This document shows positions 54,421-61,911 of a stretch of DNA of 61,911 nt, in pieces. Both the position numbers and the translations under genes were made by a program. Numbering within the stretch: position 1 is the first letter of the stretch; the number at the start of each line of letters is the position of its first letter. Origin of the DNA: Syntrophomonas sp. UBA4911 (GTDB lineage: Bacteria > Bacillota > Syntrophomonadia > Syntrophomonadales > Syntrophomonadaceae); the NCBI GenBank assembly GCA_002398105.1, contig DHCD01000010.1, positions 55,683 to 117,593 of the forward strand. Direction: 5' to 3'. Below the pieces are notes generated by a model. The model saw only the letters and a list, made by a program, of their open reading frames with translations, ran no database searches and was not told where the DNA came from.

Positions 54421-55689
54421 ATGCAGATTAAAGCGCCTCGGGGTACATACGACATTCTGCCGCCCGACACCGGGAGATGGCACTATGTGGAAAAGATACT
54501 GAGGGAAACCGCTGAGATTTTCGGCTATCAGGAAGTACGCACCCCTATTTTTGAGCATACCGAATTATTTGAACGCGGGGTCGGAACCAGTACCGACATA
54601 GTGACCAAAGAGATGTATACCTTCAAGGATAAATCTTCCCGCAGTCTCACTCTGAGACCGGAGAATACTGCCTCCTGTGCCCGGGCTTTGATTGAGCACA
54701 GCATTTACAGCGGAATACTGCCGGCTAAATGGTATTATATAGGACCGATGTTTCGCTATGATCGTCCTCAAACCGGACGTTACCGGCAGTTCCATCAGTT
54801 CGGGGTGGAAGCCTTTGGCAGCAATAACCCTTATCTGGACGCGGAAGTCATTATCCTTTTGGTGGAGGTATTAAAACGTCTGGGTTTAAATGACTACGAA
54901 CTGCATATCAATTCCGTGGGCTGTCCCCAGTGCCGGGAACTGTATCGGCAAAAACTCATCGCCTATATAACTCCGGTAAAAGATAAGCTGTGCTCTGACT
55001 GTCAGACCAGATATGAGCAAAACCCTTTACGGGTGCTGGATTGCAAGGAGGATACCTGTCACCGGGCCATAGCCGGTTATCCCACCCTGCTGGAGCACCT
55101 CTGCCATGATTGCGCCCGGCATTATGCGGCGGTAAAAGAAGCTTTAAAAGCCAGCCATATTGACTTCCAGCATGACGACAACCTGGTGCGGGGATTGGAT
55201 TACTACACCAATACCGCCTTCGAGATTCACATTCCGGGTATCGGCGCTCAAAGTGCCGTCGGTGGAGGAGGAAGGTATAACGGTCTGGTAGCGGAATGCG
55301 GGGGGCCCGATTTGCCGGGGATAGGTTTTGCCATGGGTATAGAGCGTTTACTGCTGGCTGTGGATACTGTGGCCGGCAGAGAGATTAATGCAGGCAATAC
55401 CGATGTCTTTATTTCTATAATGAATGATGCTTATGAGCCTCAAGCTCTGGAACTACTGACCCGCTTACGCCTGGCCGGCATCAGGGCGGAAAAGGATTAT
55501 ATGGGACGCAGCGGGCGGGCGCAGATGAAATATGCGGATAAACTGGGAGCACGATTGGCTATAATTATTGGTGAAGAGGAAATCGCTCAGGGATTTTATA
55601 CCCTTAGAGATATGCAAAGCAAAGAGCAGGTTCAGATTAGCGATCAGGACATCATTAATTCTGTAAAGCATAGACTGGCCATAGCTTAG
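54421..55689 (+). CDS. hisS: Histidyl-tRNA synthetase
   Basis: Class II synthetase charging tRNA(His). The 422-residue protein starts MQIKAPRGTYDILPPD. Motif 2 is FRYDRPQTGRYRQFHQFG (in part, about 113-130). The histidine signatures are LVRGLDYYT (about 260) and GGGGRYNGL, with GFAMGIERLLL as motif 3. The ATG has AGAGGAG upstream. The frame is open 90 bp further, into hemZ, without SD. Order hisS-aspS as in Bacillus. Confidence 0.97.
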   Translation: MQIKAPRGTYDILPPDTGRWHYVEKILRETAEIFGYQEVRTPIFEHTELFERGVGTSTDIVTKEMYTFKDKSSRSLTLRPENTASCARALIEHSIYSGILPAKWYYIGPMFRYDRPQTGRYRQFHQFGVEAFGSNNPYLDAEVIILLVEVLKRLGLNDYELHINSVGCPQCRELYRQKLIAYITPVKDKLCSDCQTRYEQNPLRVLDCKEDTCHRAIAGYPTLLEHLCHDCARHYAAVKEALKASHIDFQHDDNLVRGLDYYTNTAFEIHIPGIGAQSAVGGGGRYNGLVAECGGPDLPGIGFAMGIERLLLAVDTVAGREINAGNTDVFISIMNDAYEPQALELLTRLRLAGIRAEKDYMGRSGRAQMKYADKLGARLAIIIGEEEIAQGFYTLRDMQSKEQVQISDQDIINSVKHRLAIA

Positions 55690-55705
55690 AGGAGGACAGG
55701 GGCAG

Positions 55706-57466
55706 ATGAAGAGAACTCATAGGACAACAGAACTTGACCTACAGAACGTAGGGGAAAAGGTTATACTCAACGGCTGGATTAACGGCAGGAGGGATCACGG
55801 CGGACTGATATTTATTGACCTGCGGGACCGGTTCGGCTTAATCCAGATAGTATTCAGTCCCGAGGTTGACCAGGAAGCTTTCCACCTGGCGGAACAGGTG
55901 CGCAATGAATATGTGATTGCGGTAAAGGGGAAAGTATGCCGCCGGCCGCAGGAGACCGAAAACCCCAGCCTGAAAACCGGTAAAATTGAAGTCTATGTGG
56001 AGAAAATGGAGGTCCTCAGTGCCGCCCGCACTCCTCCCTTTTATATTGAAAATGATATTGAGGTGGATGAGAACTTAAGGCTTAAGTACCGCTACCTGGA
56101 TTTGCGCCGCCCCGAAATGCGGGATAATCTTATCCTGCGTCACCGGGTTATTAAAATAATGCGTGATTTTTTGGATAAAAACGGTTTCCTGGAGATAGAG
56201 ACTCCGATGCTGACTAAAAGCTCGCCCGAAGGGGCCAGAGATTACCTGGTCCCCAGCCGGGTACATCCGGGGCAGTTCTATGCCCTGCCGCAGTCGCCCC
56301 AGATATTCAAGCAATTGCTGATGGTGGCAGGTATGGAGCAATACTTCCAGATTGCCCGCTGTTTCCGGGATGAAGATTTAAGAGCCGACCGCCAGCCGGA
56401 ATTTACCCAACTGGATATGGAAATGTCATTTATAGACGAAGAAGATATCTTTACTTTGGTGGAACAACTGGTACAGGATATATTTGGCCAGGGGATCGGC
56501 CGCCGGGTTGATATCCCTTTCCCCCGTATAGCCTATGACGAAGCTATGAAGAAATACGGCAGTGACAAACCGGATCTGCGCTTTGGGCTGGAAATTCAGG
56601 ATATTACCGCCATAGTCAAAGACGTGGACTTCAAGGTCTTCTCAGCCGCCGTTCAGGCGGGTGGAGTGGTACGGGCCATCAATGCCAAAACCTGCGCTTC
56701 CTTCACCCGGCGGGAGATTGACGATTTGGGCAAAATGGCGGTGCAGAACGGAGCCCGGGGTATGGCCTGGATAGTAGTGACTGAAAATGAACTGAAATCA
56801 CCCATTGCCAAGTTTTTCAGCCCGGAAAAAATGCAGGAACTGCTGGCTGCTTTGAAGGCCCAGCCCGGGGATCTCCTGCTCTTTGCCGCTGACCAGCCCG
56901 AGGTGGTAGCCCGGGTTCTGGGTAACTTACGCTTGGAGTTGGGCAAGCGGCTTAAACTGGTTGATGAAAACATTTTGAACTTTATCTGGGTGGTAGACTT
57001 TCCTCTGCTCGAATATGACCAGGAAGAGAAACGCTACGTGGCCGTACATCATCCCTTTACCTCTCCCCAGGTAACAGATTATGCTTTGCTTGACACCAAC
57101 CCTGGAGCAGTCAAGGCCCGGGCCTATGACCTGATCCTCAATGGAACCGAAATCGGCGGAGGAAGCATCAGAATACACCGCCGGGATTGGCAGGAAAAAA
57201 TGTTCTCTCTGCTTAATATCAGCCCCGAAGAAGCGGAAGATAAATTTGGGTATTTATTGGAAGCTTTCCAATATGGGACTCCTCCCCATGGGGGAATAGC
57301 CTTCGGTATCGACCGGTTGTTGATGATAATGGCCGGCCGCCAGAGCATTCGTGATGTTATGGCCTTTCCCAAGACCCAGAGCGCATCCTGTCCCATGACC
57401 GAAGCTCCTTCTCCGGTGAGTCCCAAACAGTTGCGGGAATTAGCTCTGAAGATCAGAGAAAAATAG
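55706..57466 (+). CDS. aspS: Aspartyl-tRNA synthetase
   Basis: Class II synthetase, bacterial type with GAD insertion. The 586-residue protein has an OB domain (1-100), LRYRYLDLRR-like LKYRYLDLRRP, FLEIETPMLTKSSPEGARDY (in part), motif 2 FRDEDLRADRQPEFTQLD and motif 3 GIAFGIDRLLM. SD is GAGGAGG. It may charge tRNA(Asn) as well, as in many Firmicutes; this is not decidable here. Confidence 0.97.
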   Translation: MKRTHRTTELDLQNVGEKVILNGWINGRRDHGGLIFIDLRDRFGLIQIVFSPEVDQEAFHLAEQVRNEYVIAVKGKVCRRPQETENPSLKTGKIEVYVEKMEVLSAARTPPFYIENDIEVDENLRLKYRYLDLRRPEMRDNLILRHRVIKIMRDFLDKNGFLEIETPMLTKSSPEGARDYLVPSRVHPGQFYALPQSPQIFKQLLMVAGMEQYFQIARCFRDEDLRADRQPEFTQLDMEMSFIDEEDIFTLVEQLVQDIFGQGIGRRVDIPFPRIAYDEAMKKYGSDKPDLRFGLEIQDITAIVKDVDFKVFSAAVQAGGVVRAINAKTCASFTRREIDDLGKMAVQNGARGMAWIVVTENELKSPIAKFFSPEKMQELLAALKAQPGDLLLFAADQPEVVARVLGNLRLELGKRLKLVDENILNFIWVVDFPLLEYDQEEKRYVAVHHPFTSPQVTDYALLDTNPGAVKARAYDLILNGTEIGGGSIRIHRRDWQEKMFSLLNISPEEAEDKFGYLLEAFQYGTPPHGGIAFGIDRLLMIMAGRQSIRDVMAFPKTQSASCPMTEAPSPVSPKQLRELALKIREK

Positions 57467-57508
57467 CGCAGGTGCCAGAAATGGTGGATAGTGGTGTACA
57501 GCACTTTC

Positions 57509-57537
57509 TTGAAGAAGTGTTGGATCTGTGCTATATT
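57509..57537 (+). promoter_or_regulatory. Possible promoter of 6S RNA
   Basis: TTGAAG (57509-57514), 17 bp, TATATT (57532-57537). The start would be near 57544, about 25 nt before the conserved core, so it would give a slightly longer precursor. Confidence 0.5.
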
Positions 57538-57543
57538 CAAGTT

Positions 57544-57757
57544 AGCAAAAGTAAAAACCTTTAAAAGTTAATCCCTGCTGTGTACGTGTGAATTGCCGTT
57601 AAGTTTTTGCCAACACCAAAAACTAGGGAGCCTTGTCTCTGCGTGAGGCTGTAGACCCACATCTTTTAGTGGGAAACATTAATCACGAAGGAGGGCACCC
57701 ACCTGCGATGCAGGTTTAAACTACGGCGCCACGGCTCGGTGGGGTTTTTGTTTGTAA
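57544..57757 (+). ncRNA. ssrS: 6S RNA
   Basis: Regulatory RNA that binds vegetative RNA polymerase. The 5' core from about 57572 (CCTGCTGTGT) with AAGTTTTTGCC, AACACC and GGAGCCTTGTCTCT resembles Bacillus 6S-1 (bsrA). The 3' end ACTACGGCG with CACCTGC/GCAGGT resembles the 6S 3' arm. A hairpin plus TTTTTG ends it. It lies between aspS and tcdA (yrvM), exactly where bsrA lies in Bacillus. The 5' end is uncertain: 57544 by promoter or about 57570 by core. Confidence 0.82.
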
Positions 57758-57784
57758 AAATAACCATAGCGAAGGGTATGTCAG

Positions 57785-58480
57785 ATGAAAGAAGCTTTTA
57801 GAAGGACGGAAGTATTACTGGGCAGTGCCAAAATGAAAAAATTGCAGGAAAGCTCCATTGCGATTATCGGTCTGGGCGGAGTGGGTTCCTATGCGGCTGA
57901 GGCTATGGCCCGGTGTGGAACCGGGAGCATACTCCTGGTGGATCATGACCGGATTGAAGCCAGTAATATCAACCGCCAGCTGCCTGCTCTCCATTCCACC
58001 CTGGGCGGGTATAAAACTGATGTGGTAGCCGCCCGTTTATTGGATATCAATCCAGCCCTGACAGTGGCTAAACATACCGTAACCTTTAACCGCCGCAGCA
58101 GTGAAGAGATTCTTTCCCCTCAGCTTGATTATGTAATCGACGCTATCGACTCCCTGCCGGATAAGGTCCATCTTATTAAATCCTGCCTGGAAAAAAACAT
58201 CCCGGTAATAAGTTCAATGGGTGCAGCGCGCAGACTTAACCCCTTGCTCTTGAAGGTTGCCGATATTAAAGATACCAGTGTCTGTCCCCTGGCCCGCCGG
58301 TTAAGAAGGGAACTGCATAAAGAGGAGATTTACACCGGATTCAAGGTGGTATTCTCCCTGGAGCCGCCGCTTAAACCAGCTCCAGGCGAATCCGGAGAAC
58401 TGGGCAGTATAGCTACCGTACCTGCCAGCGCCGGCCTGCTTTTGGCATCAGTAGTCATTAACGATTTGCTGGCGCAATAA
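57785..58480 (+). CDS. tcdA: tRNA threonylcarbamoyladenosine dehydratase TcdA (YrvM)
   Basis: Closes t6A37 to the cyclic form in tRNAs using ATP. The 231-residue E1-like (ThiF/HesA/MoeB) protein has GLGGVGSYAAEAMARCG (in part, 28-44), the acidic DHD and NINRQLPAL. The rest is shorter than ThiF and lacks the CxxC zinc pairs. SD is absent or weak (AGCGAAGG). The place after aspS supports TcdA over MoeB, though the nearby moeA genes make MoeB worth considering. Confidence 0.85.
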   Translation: MKEAFRRTEVLLGSAKMKKLQESSIAIIGLGGVGSYAAEAMARCGTGSILLVDHDRIEASNINRQLPALHSTLGGYKTDVVAARLLDINPALTVAKHTVTFNRRSSEEILSPQLDYVIDAIDSLPDKVHLIKSCLEKNIPVISSMGAARRLNPLLLKVADIKDTSVCPLARRLRRELHKEEIYTGFKVVFSLEPPLKPAPGESGELGSIATVPASAGLLLASVVINDLLAQ

Positions 58481-58496
58481 ATAAGGAGGGTGTTGC

Positions 58497-59177
58497 ATGC
58501 AGCCAAGCCCGGATATGCTCCGGCAAATATATGAAGCCCTGCTGGGACACTTTGGCCCGCGGGGATGGTGGCCGGGAGAATCCCGCTTAGAGATTATAAT
58601 CGGGGCTGTCCTCACCCAGGCAGTAGCCTGGAGAAACGTAAAAAGAGCCATTGATAATTTAAAATCGGCCCGGCTCATAGATATCAACGCCCTTTTGGAT
58701 GTGGACCAGGAAATCCTGGCCGAACAGATCAGACCTGCTCTATACCATCGGCAGAAGTCTAAAAAGCTGAAAGCCCTTATGGCTTATATAGCTGATAAGT
58801 ATGATGGTGATCTTGACCTCATGTTTCAGGAACCGCTGCCTAAACTACGGGAAGAACTTTTGGCGGTATGGGGCATAGGACCGGAAACGGCAGATTCCAT
58901 TCTGCTCTATGCCGGAGATAAGTTGATTTTTGTGGTTGATGCCTATACCAAAAGGATCTTGCATCGTCTGGGATTGACCGACGAGGATATTTCTTACCGG
59001 GATATGCAGGATTTTATGGAACATCACGTTCCTCCCGACTTATATATCTACAATGAGTATCATGCCCTCCTGGTTGGAGTGGGAGCCGGGTATTGCAAAA
59101 AAAGCAAACCTCGCTGTCCGGAATGCCCGATTTTAAAATTTTGTAAATATTTAACTTACTTGCAGGAAAAATATTGA
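58497..59177 (+). CDS. Endonuclease III-like HhH-GPD DNA glycosylase
   Basis: A 226-residue HhH-GPD protein with helix-hairpin-helix AVWGIGPETADSILLYA (about 122-138), the catalytic Asp in VVDAYTKR (about 148) and a C-terminal 4Fe-4S loop, CKKSKPRCPECPILKFC. The Lys that endonuclease III uses for AP lyase (consensus GVGRKTA) is Thr here (GIGPETA). It therefore is probably a monofunctional glycosylase of the MutY/MIG-like subgroup. SD is AAGGAGGG. It overlaps nothing but ends 4 bp inside the open frame before paaK. Confidence 0.82.
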   Translation: MQPSPDMLRQIYEALLGHFGPRGWWPGESRLEIIIGAVLTQAVAWRNVKRAIDNLKSARLIDINALLDVDQEILAEQIRPALYHRQKSKKLKALMAYIADKYDGDLDLMFQEPLPKLREELLAVWGIGPETADSILLYAGDKLIFVVDAYTKRILHRLGLTDEDISYRDMQDFMEHHVPPDLYIYNEYHALLVGVGAGYCKKSKPRCPECPILKFCKYLTYLQEKY

Positions 59178-59191
59178 AGGAGGTAGAACTA

Positions 59192-60493
59192 ATGTCTTAC
59201 TGGGATAAAGAAAAAGAATGCATGCCTCGGGAACAACTGAGGGAATTGCAGCTGAGAAGGCTGAAGGAAACAGTGTACCGGGTATATGCTTTTGTCCCGG
59301 CCTACAAGGCGAAAATGGATCAGGCGGGAATCCGGCCTGAAGATATCAAATGCCTGGAGGATCTGGAAAAGCTGCCCTTTACCACCAAGCAGGATCTGCG
59401 TGACAATTATCCTTTCGGGTTGTTCACCCTTCCCATGAGTGAAGTAGTTAGAATTCATTCCTCATCAGGTACTACCGGAAAACCGACCGTAGTAGGTTAT
59501 TCACGCAAGGACCTTGATACCTGGTCCGAGTTAATGGCCCGGGCTTTGACCAGTGCGGGAGCCACCCGCTATTCGGTAATTCAAAATGCTTATGGCTACG
59601 GCCTCTTCACCGGGGGATTGGGGGTTCATTACGGAGCCGAAAAAATTGGAGCTTCAGTCATACCGAGCTCCGGCGGCAACACCAAAAGGCAGATAATGTT
59701 GATGCAGGATTTTGGAACCACCGAGTTGACCTGTACTCCTTCTTATGTCCTGTTTATGTATGAAATAATGCAGGAAATGGGGATTGAACCTGCCGATCTC
59801 AAACTTAGAGCCGGAATATTTGGAGCCGAACCCTGGTCGGAAAACATGCGCCGGGACATTGAGAACAAACTTAAGATCAAGGCTTTTGACATTTATGGCT
59901 TAACTGAGATAATAGGGCCCGGAGTGGCTATAGAATGCGGATGCAGACAGGGGCTGCACATAGCTGAAGACCACTTTATCGCCGAGATAATCGACCCCCA
60001 GAGTGGAAAAGTGCTGGACGACGGCAGCACGGGGGAGATGGTTATAACTACTATCAGCAAGGAAGCTCTGCCCTTGATACGTTACCGCACCCGTGATCTG
60101 ACCGCGATTGACCGCAATATTTGTGATTGCGGCAGGACTCATGCCAGAATGAAAAAAGTTCTGGGACGCTCCGATGACATGGTTATTATTCGGGGAGTGA
60201 ATGTTTTCCCGTCCATGGTAGAAAGCGTCCTGTTGAACATACCGGGAGTAGAACCTCATTACCTGCTCATTGTGGAGCGTAGGGGCACCCTGGATCAACT
60301 GGAAATACAGGTCGAGGTATCGGAAAAACTTTTCAGTGATGAAGTCAGAAAATTAGAGGAATTAGGTGCGTTGATCGGGAAAGAAATGGAAAGCGCATTG
60401 GGTATCAACGCGAAAATCCGTTTGGTTGAGCCTAAGTCTATACAAAGAAGCGAAGGCAAGGCCAAGAGAGTTATTGATCGAAGAAACATTTAA
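59192..60493 (+). CDS. paaK: Phenylacetate-CoA ligase
   Basis: Activates phenylacetate (or a related aryl acid) with ATP and CoA. The 433-residue protein is the usual length: SSSGTTGKPTVVGY (AMP-binding P-loop, about 90-103), YGLTEIIGPGV (about 236-246), YRTRD and GRSDDMVIIRGVNVFPS near the C-terminus. The ATG at 59192 has GAAGGAGG upstream. A TTG 18 bp earlier has no SD. An ACT-domain gene follows 13 bp later, a common pair in anaerobes. Confidence 0.93.
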   Translation: MSYWDKEKECMPREQLRELQLRRLKETVYRVYAFVPAYKAKMDQAGIRPEDIKCLEDLEKLPFTTKQDLRDNYPFGLFTLPMSEVVRIHSSSGTTGKPTVVGYSRKDLDTWSELMARALTSAGATRYSVIQNAYGYGLFTGGLGVHYGAEKIGASVIPSSGGNTKRQIMLMQDFGTTELTCTPSYVLFMYEIMQEMGIEPADLKLRAGIFGAEPWSENMRRDIENKLKIKAFDIYGLTEIIGPGVAIECGCRQGLHIAEDHFIAEIIDPQSGKVLDDGSTGEMVITTISKEALPLIRYRTRDLTAIDRNICDCGRTHARMKKVLGRSDDMVIIRGVNVFPSMVESVLLNIPGVEPHYLLIVERRGTLDQLEIQVEVSEKLFSDEVRKLEELGALIGKEMESALGINAKIRLVEPKSIQRSEGKAKRVIDRRNI

Positions 60494-60506
60494 AGGAGGT
60501 AGACAA

Positions 60507-60935
60507 ATGGCCAAGCAGATATCAGTTTTTTTGGAAAACAAGGCAGGCCGTCTCTCCCATGTCACCCGGGTGCTTGGGGATGCCGGAATAAACATCAGAG
60601 CCCTCTCCATTGCCGATACATCCGATTTTGGGATTCTGCGTCTCATTGTTAATGACCCGGGCAAGGCTTATCGCATATTGAAGGAAGCTGATTTTACCGT
60701 TAGTGAGACCGAGGTGGTTGCGGTACAGGTTCCTGATTCTCCCGGGGGCTTGGCGACAGTATTGGAACAAATGGCGGAGTCTGGCCTTAATATTGAGTAT
60801 TTATATGCTTTCCTGGGTACCTCCGAAAAAGATGCCCTGGTAGTATTTAAAGTTGAGGATCTGGCAAAAGCCTGTAATACTTTTGAAGCCAAAGGGATAA
60901 AATTTATTGATGAAAAACATCTCTATGAGCTGTAA
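60507..60935 (+). CDS. Tandem ACT-domain protein
   Basis: A 142-residue protein made of two ACT domains, one at about 1-70 (ISVFLENKAGRLSHVTRVL) and one at about 71-142 (VPDSPGGLATVLEQMAESG). ACT domains usually bind amino acids. Its pairing with paaK suggests that it senses an aromatic amino acid or its breakdown product, but this is inference. The ATG has AAAGGAGGT 5 bp upstream; the frame is open 81 bp further into paaK. Confidence 0.88.
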   Translation: MAKQISVFLENKAGRLSHVTRVLGDAGINIRALSIADTSDFGILRLIVNDPGKAYRILKEADFTVSETEVVAVQVPDSPGGLATVLEQMAESGLNIEYLYAFLGTSEKDALVVFKVEDLAKACNTFEAKGIKFIDEKHLYEL

Positions 60936-61003
60936 AGGGACTGGAGCCTCTATGTAAGGCACCAGATACGCTTTCCAACGCTTTGGTTTAATACTTAACC
61001 TTT

Positions 61004-61030
61004 GACCCGAGGTAAAACCTCGGGTCTATT
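61004..61030 (+). terminator. Terminator after paaK-ACT
   Basis: GACCCGAGGT pairs perfectly with ACCTCGGGTC around a short loop, then a mixed T/A tail (TATTAATTT). Confidence 0.7.
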
Positions 61031-61110
61031 AATTTCTGGAAGTATAATATAGATAGTGCTCTGATAAGCTAGAATATACGAATCGGCAAGCGACTGAGGG
61101 AGAAAGCAAA

Positions 61111-61911
61111 GTGTTTGAATACAGGGGTAATATTCATATACACTCCCGCTATTCGGACGGGGGAGGAAGCATTGAAGAAATCGCAGCGCATGCTTCCCGG
61201 GCCGGGCTGGATTTTATTATAATCACCGATCATTTTACCCTGGAGGGGCTGGACAACGGGGAAGAGGGATATTACGACCAGGCGCTGGTTTTAATAGGAA
61301 TGGAGATAAATGAGAAATGCAATCACTACCTGGCCTTGGGAGTGGAAGAGCCGGTTGCCAACAACGATAATGATCCGCAGCAGGTTATCAATGCCGTCAA
61401 CCGGCAAAAGGGCATCGGCATTATTGCTCATCCCTTTGAAAAAGGCTCGCCTTATTATCAGGAGGGACGTACTTTCCCCTGGAAAGACTGGAATGTTGAT
61501 GGTTTTCAGGGAATTGAGATATGGAACTATCTTTCCCAATATCGAGATGCTTTTATCGGTATCGGGAAAGGCCTCTACCTGCTCCTGAATCCGGTGGCAG
61601 GATTAGCCCCGCCTTATTTCCAGGCCTTAAAAAAATTTGACCAGCTGCAGTTGGAGGGGAAAAAGGTATCTGCTTATGGCGGCTCAGATGCCCACGGAAT
61701 AAAAGCCGGGGTGGGAAGATGGGGCATTACGGTTTCAGCGTATGAGCTGTGCTTTAAGCTGATCAATATGCATATTCTGTGCAATGAAAAGCTTTCCGGC
61801 GAAGTGACCGCGGATAAACCTGTGATCTACCAGGCCCTGGGCCATGGACACTCCTGGATTGCCTGTGATTACTATCGAAAAAGTGATGGCTTCAGATTTG
61901 AACTGCACCAC
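61111..61911 (+). CDS. PHP-domain metal-dependent phosphoesterase, 3' end cut
   Basis: A GTG-started frame open to the window end (267 codons). The PHP signature is complete: IHIHSRYSDGGGSIEE (about 8-23), IITDHF (about 42-47), GIIAHPFE (about 107-114) and GGSDAHG (about 192-198). Proteins with such motifs act on small phosphate esters or nucleotides; the substrate cannot be told. AGGGAG lies upstream. The 3' end lies beyond the window. Confidence 0.85.
   Translation, partial: MFEYRGNIHIHSRYSDGGGSIEEIAAHASRAGLDFIIITDHFTLEGLDNGEEGYYDQALVLIGMEINEKCNHYLALGVEEPVANNDNDPQQVINAVNRQKGIGIIAHPFEKGSPYYQEGRTFPWKDWNVDGFQGIEIWNYLSQYRDAFIGIGKGLYLLLNPVAGLAPPYFQALKKFDQLQLEGKKVSAYGGSDAHGIKAGVGRWGITVSAYELCFKLINMHILCNEKLSGEVTADKPVIYQALGHGHSWIACDYYRKSDGFRFELHH

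Noticed and set aside
57785..58480. MoeB function for the E1-like protein
   Set aside because: It is close to moeA only on the scale of 15 kb; the aspS-6S RNA-tcdA order and lack of CxxC pairs fit TcdA better.

Overview
The window reads as chromosome of an anaerobic, endospore-forming Firmicute. The spore genes are an alpha/beta SASP, the GPR protease, YlbJ and a 3D-domain cell-wall protein. Metabolic markers are Pta-AckA, a selenocysteine-containing formate dehydrogenase and a phenylacetate-CoA ligase. A syntrophic fatty-acid oxidiser of the Syntrophomonas type fits best, but this is inferred from gene content, not from a database comparison. GTG and TTG starts are common, so many starts below were placed on Shine-Dalgarno (SD) position. 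No tRNA or rRNA gene and no insertion sequence was seen.

1-10 kb: coaD, a 3D-domain wall protein, gamma-carbonic anhydrase, hslO, rpmB, the yloU-yloV pair, recG, two SASP-type genes, a hotdog thioesterase and gpr. 10-20 kb: rsmD, a coiled-coil protein, ylbJ, a patatin (ylbK-like), tmcAL, pta-ackA, a KimA-type potassium importer, then yceD-rpmF. 20-29 kb: plsX, acpP, rnc, a radical SAM gene, birA, smc, ftsY. This is a merger of two gene orders known from Bacillus (rpmB-yloU-yloV-recG-plsX-acpP-rnc-smc-ftsY and ylbH-ylbN-rpmF).

29-34 kb: a methylthioadenosine salvage operon (mtnP-like, mtnA, class II aldolase, mtaD) followed by mobB. The phosphorylase carries the Asn typical of 6-oxopurine enzymes, which matches the deaminase in the same operon. 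34-39 kb (minus strand): Tat-exported selenoprotein formate dehydrogenase fdhA, fdhB, cytochrome b and fdhE.

39-43 kb is the most unusual stretch. Two tandem RNAs resembling molybdenum-cofactor (Moco) riboswitches, each with its own terminator, point on the plus strand at no plus-strand gene but at the 3' end of a minus-strand moeA. That moeA has its own structured leader with a terminator. A 45-codon remnant of a third moeA sits directly before a plus-strand moeA. A dispersed repeat here also occurs near 8.3 kb.

43-62 kb: a PRK06851-type ATPase, long recJ, relA/spoT, dtd, an MBL hydrolase, a T-box leader with a second antiterminator/terminator module before aroF-pheA, hemZ, hisS, aspS, 6S RNA, tcdA, an endonuclease III-like gene, paaK with an ACT-domain gene, and a PHP-domain gene cut by the window end.
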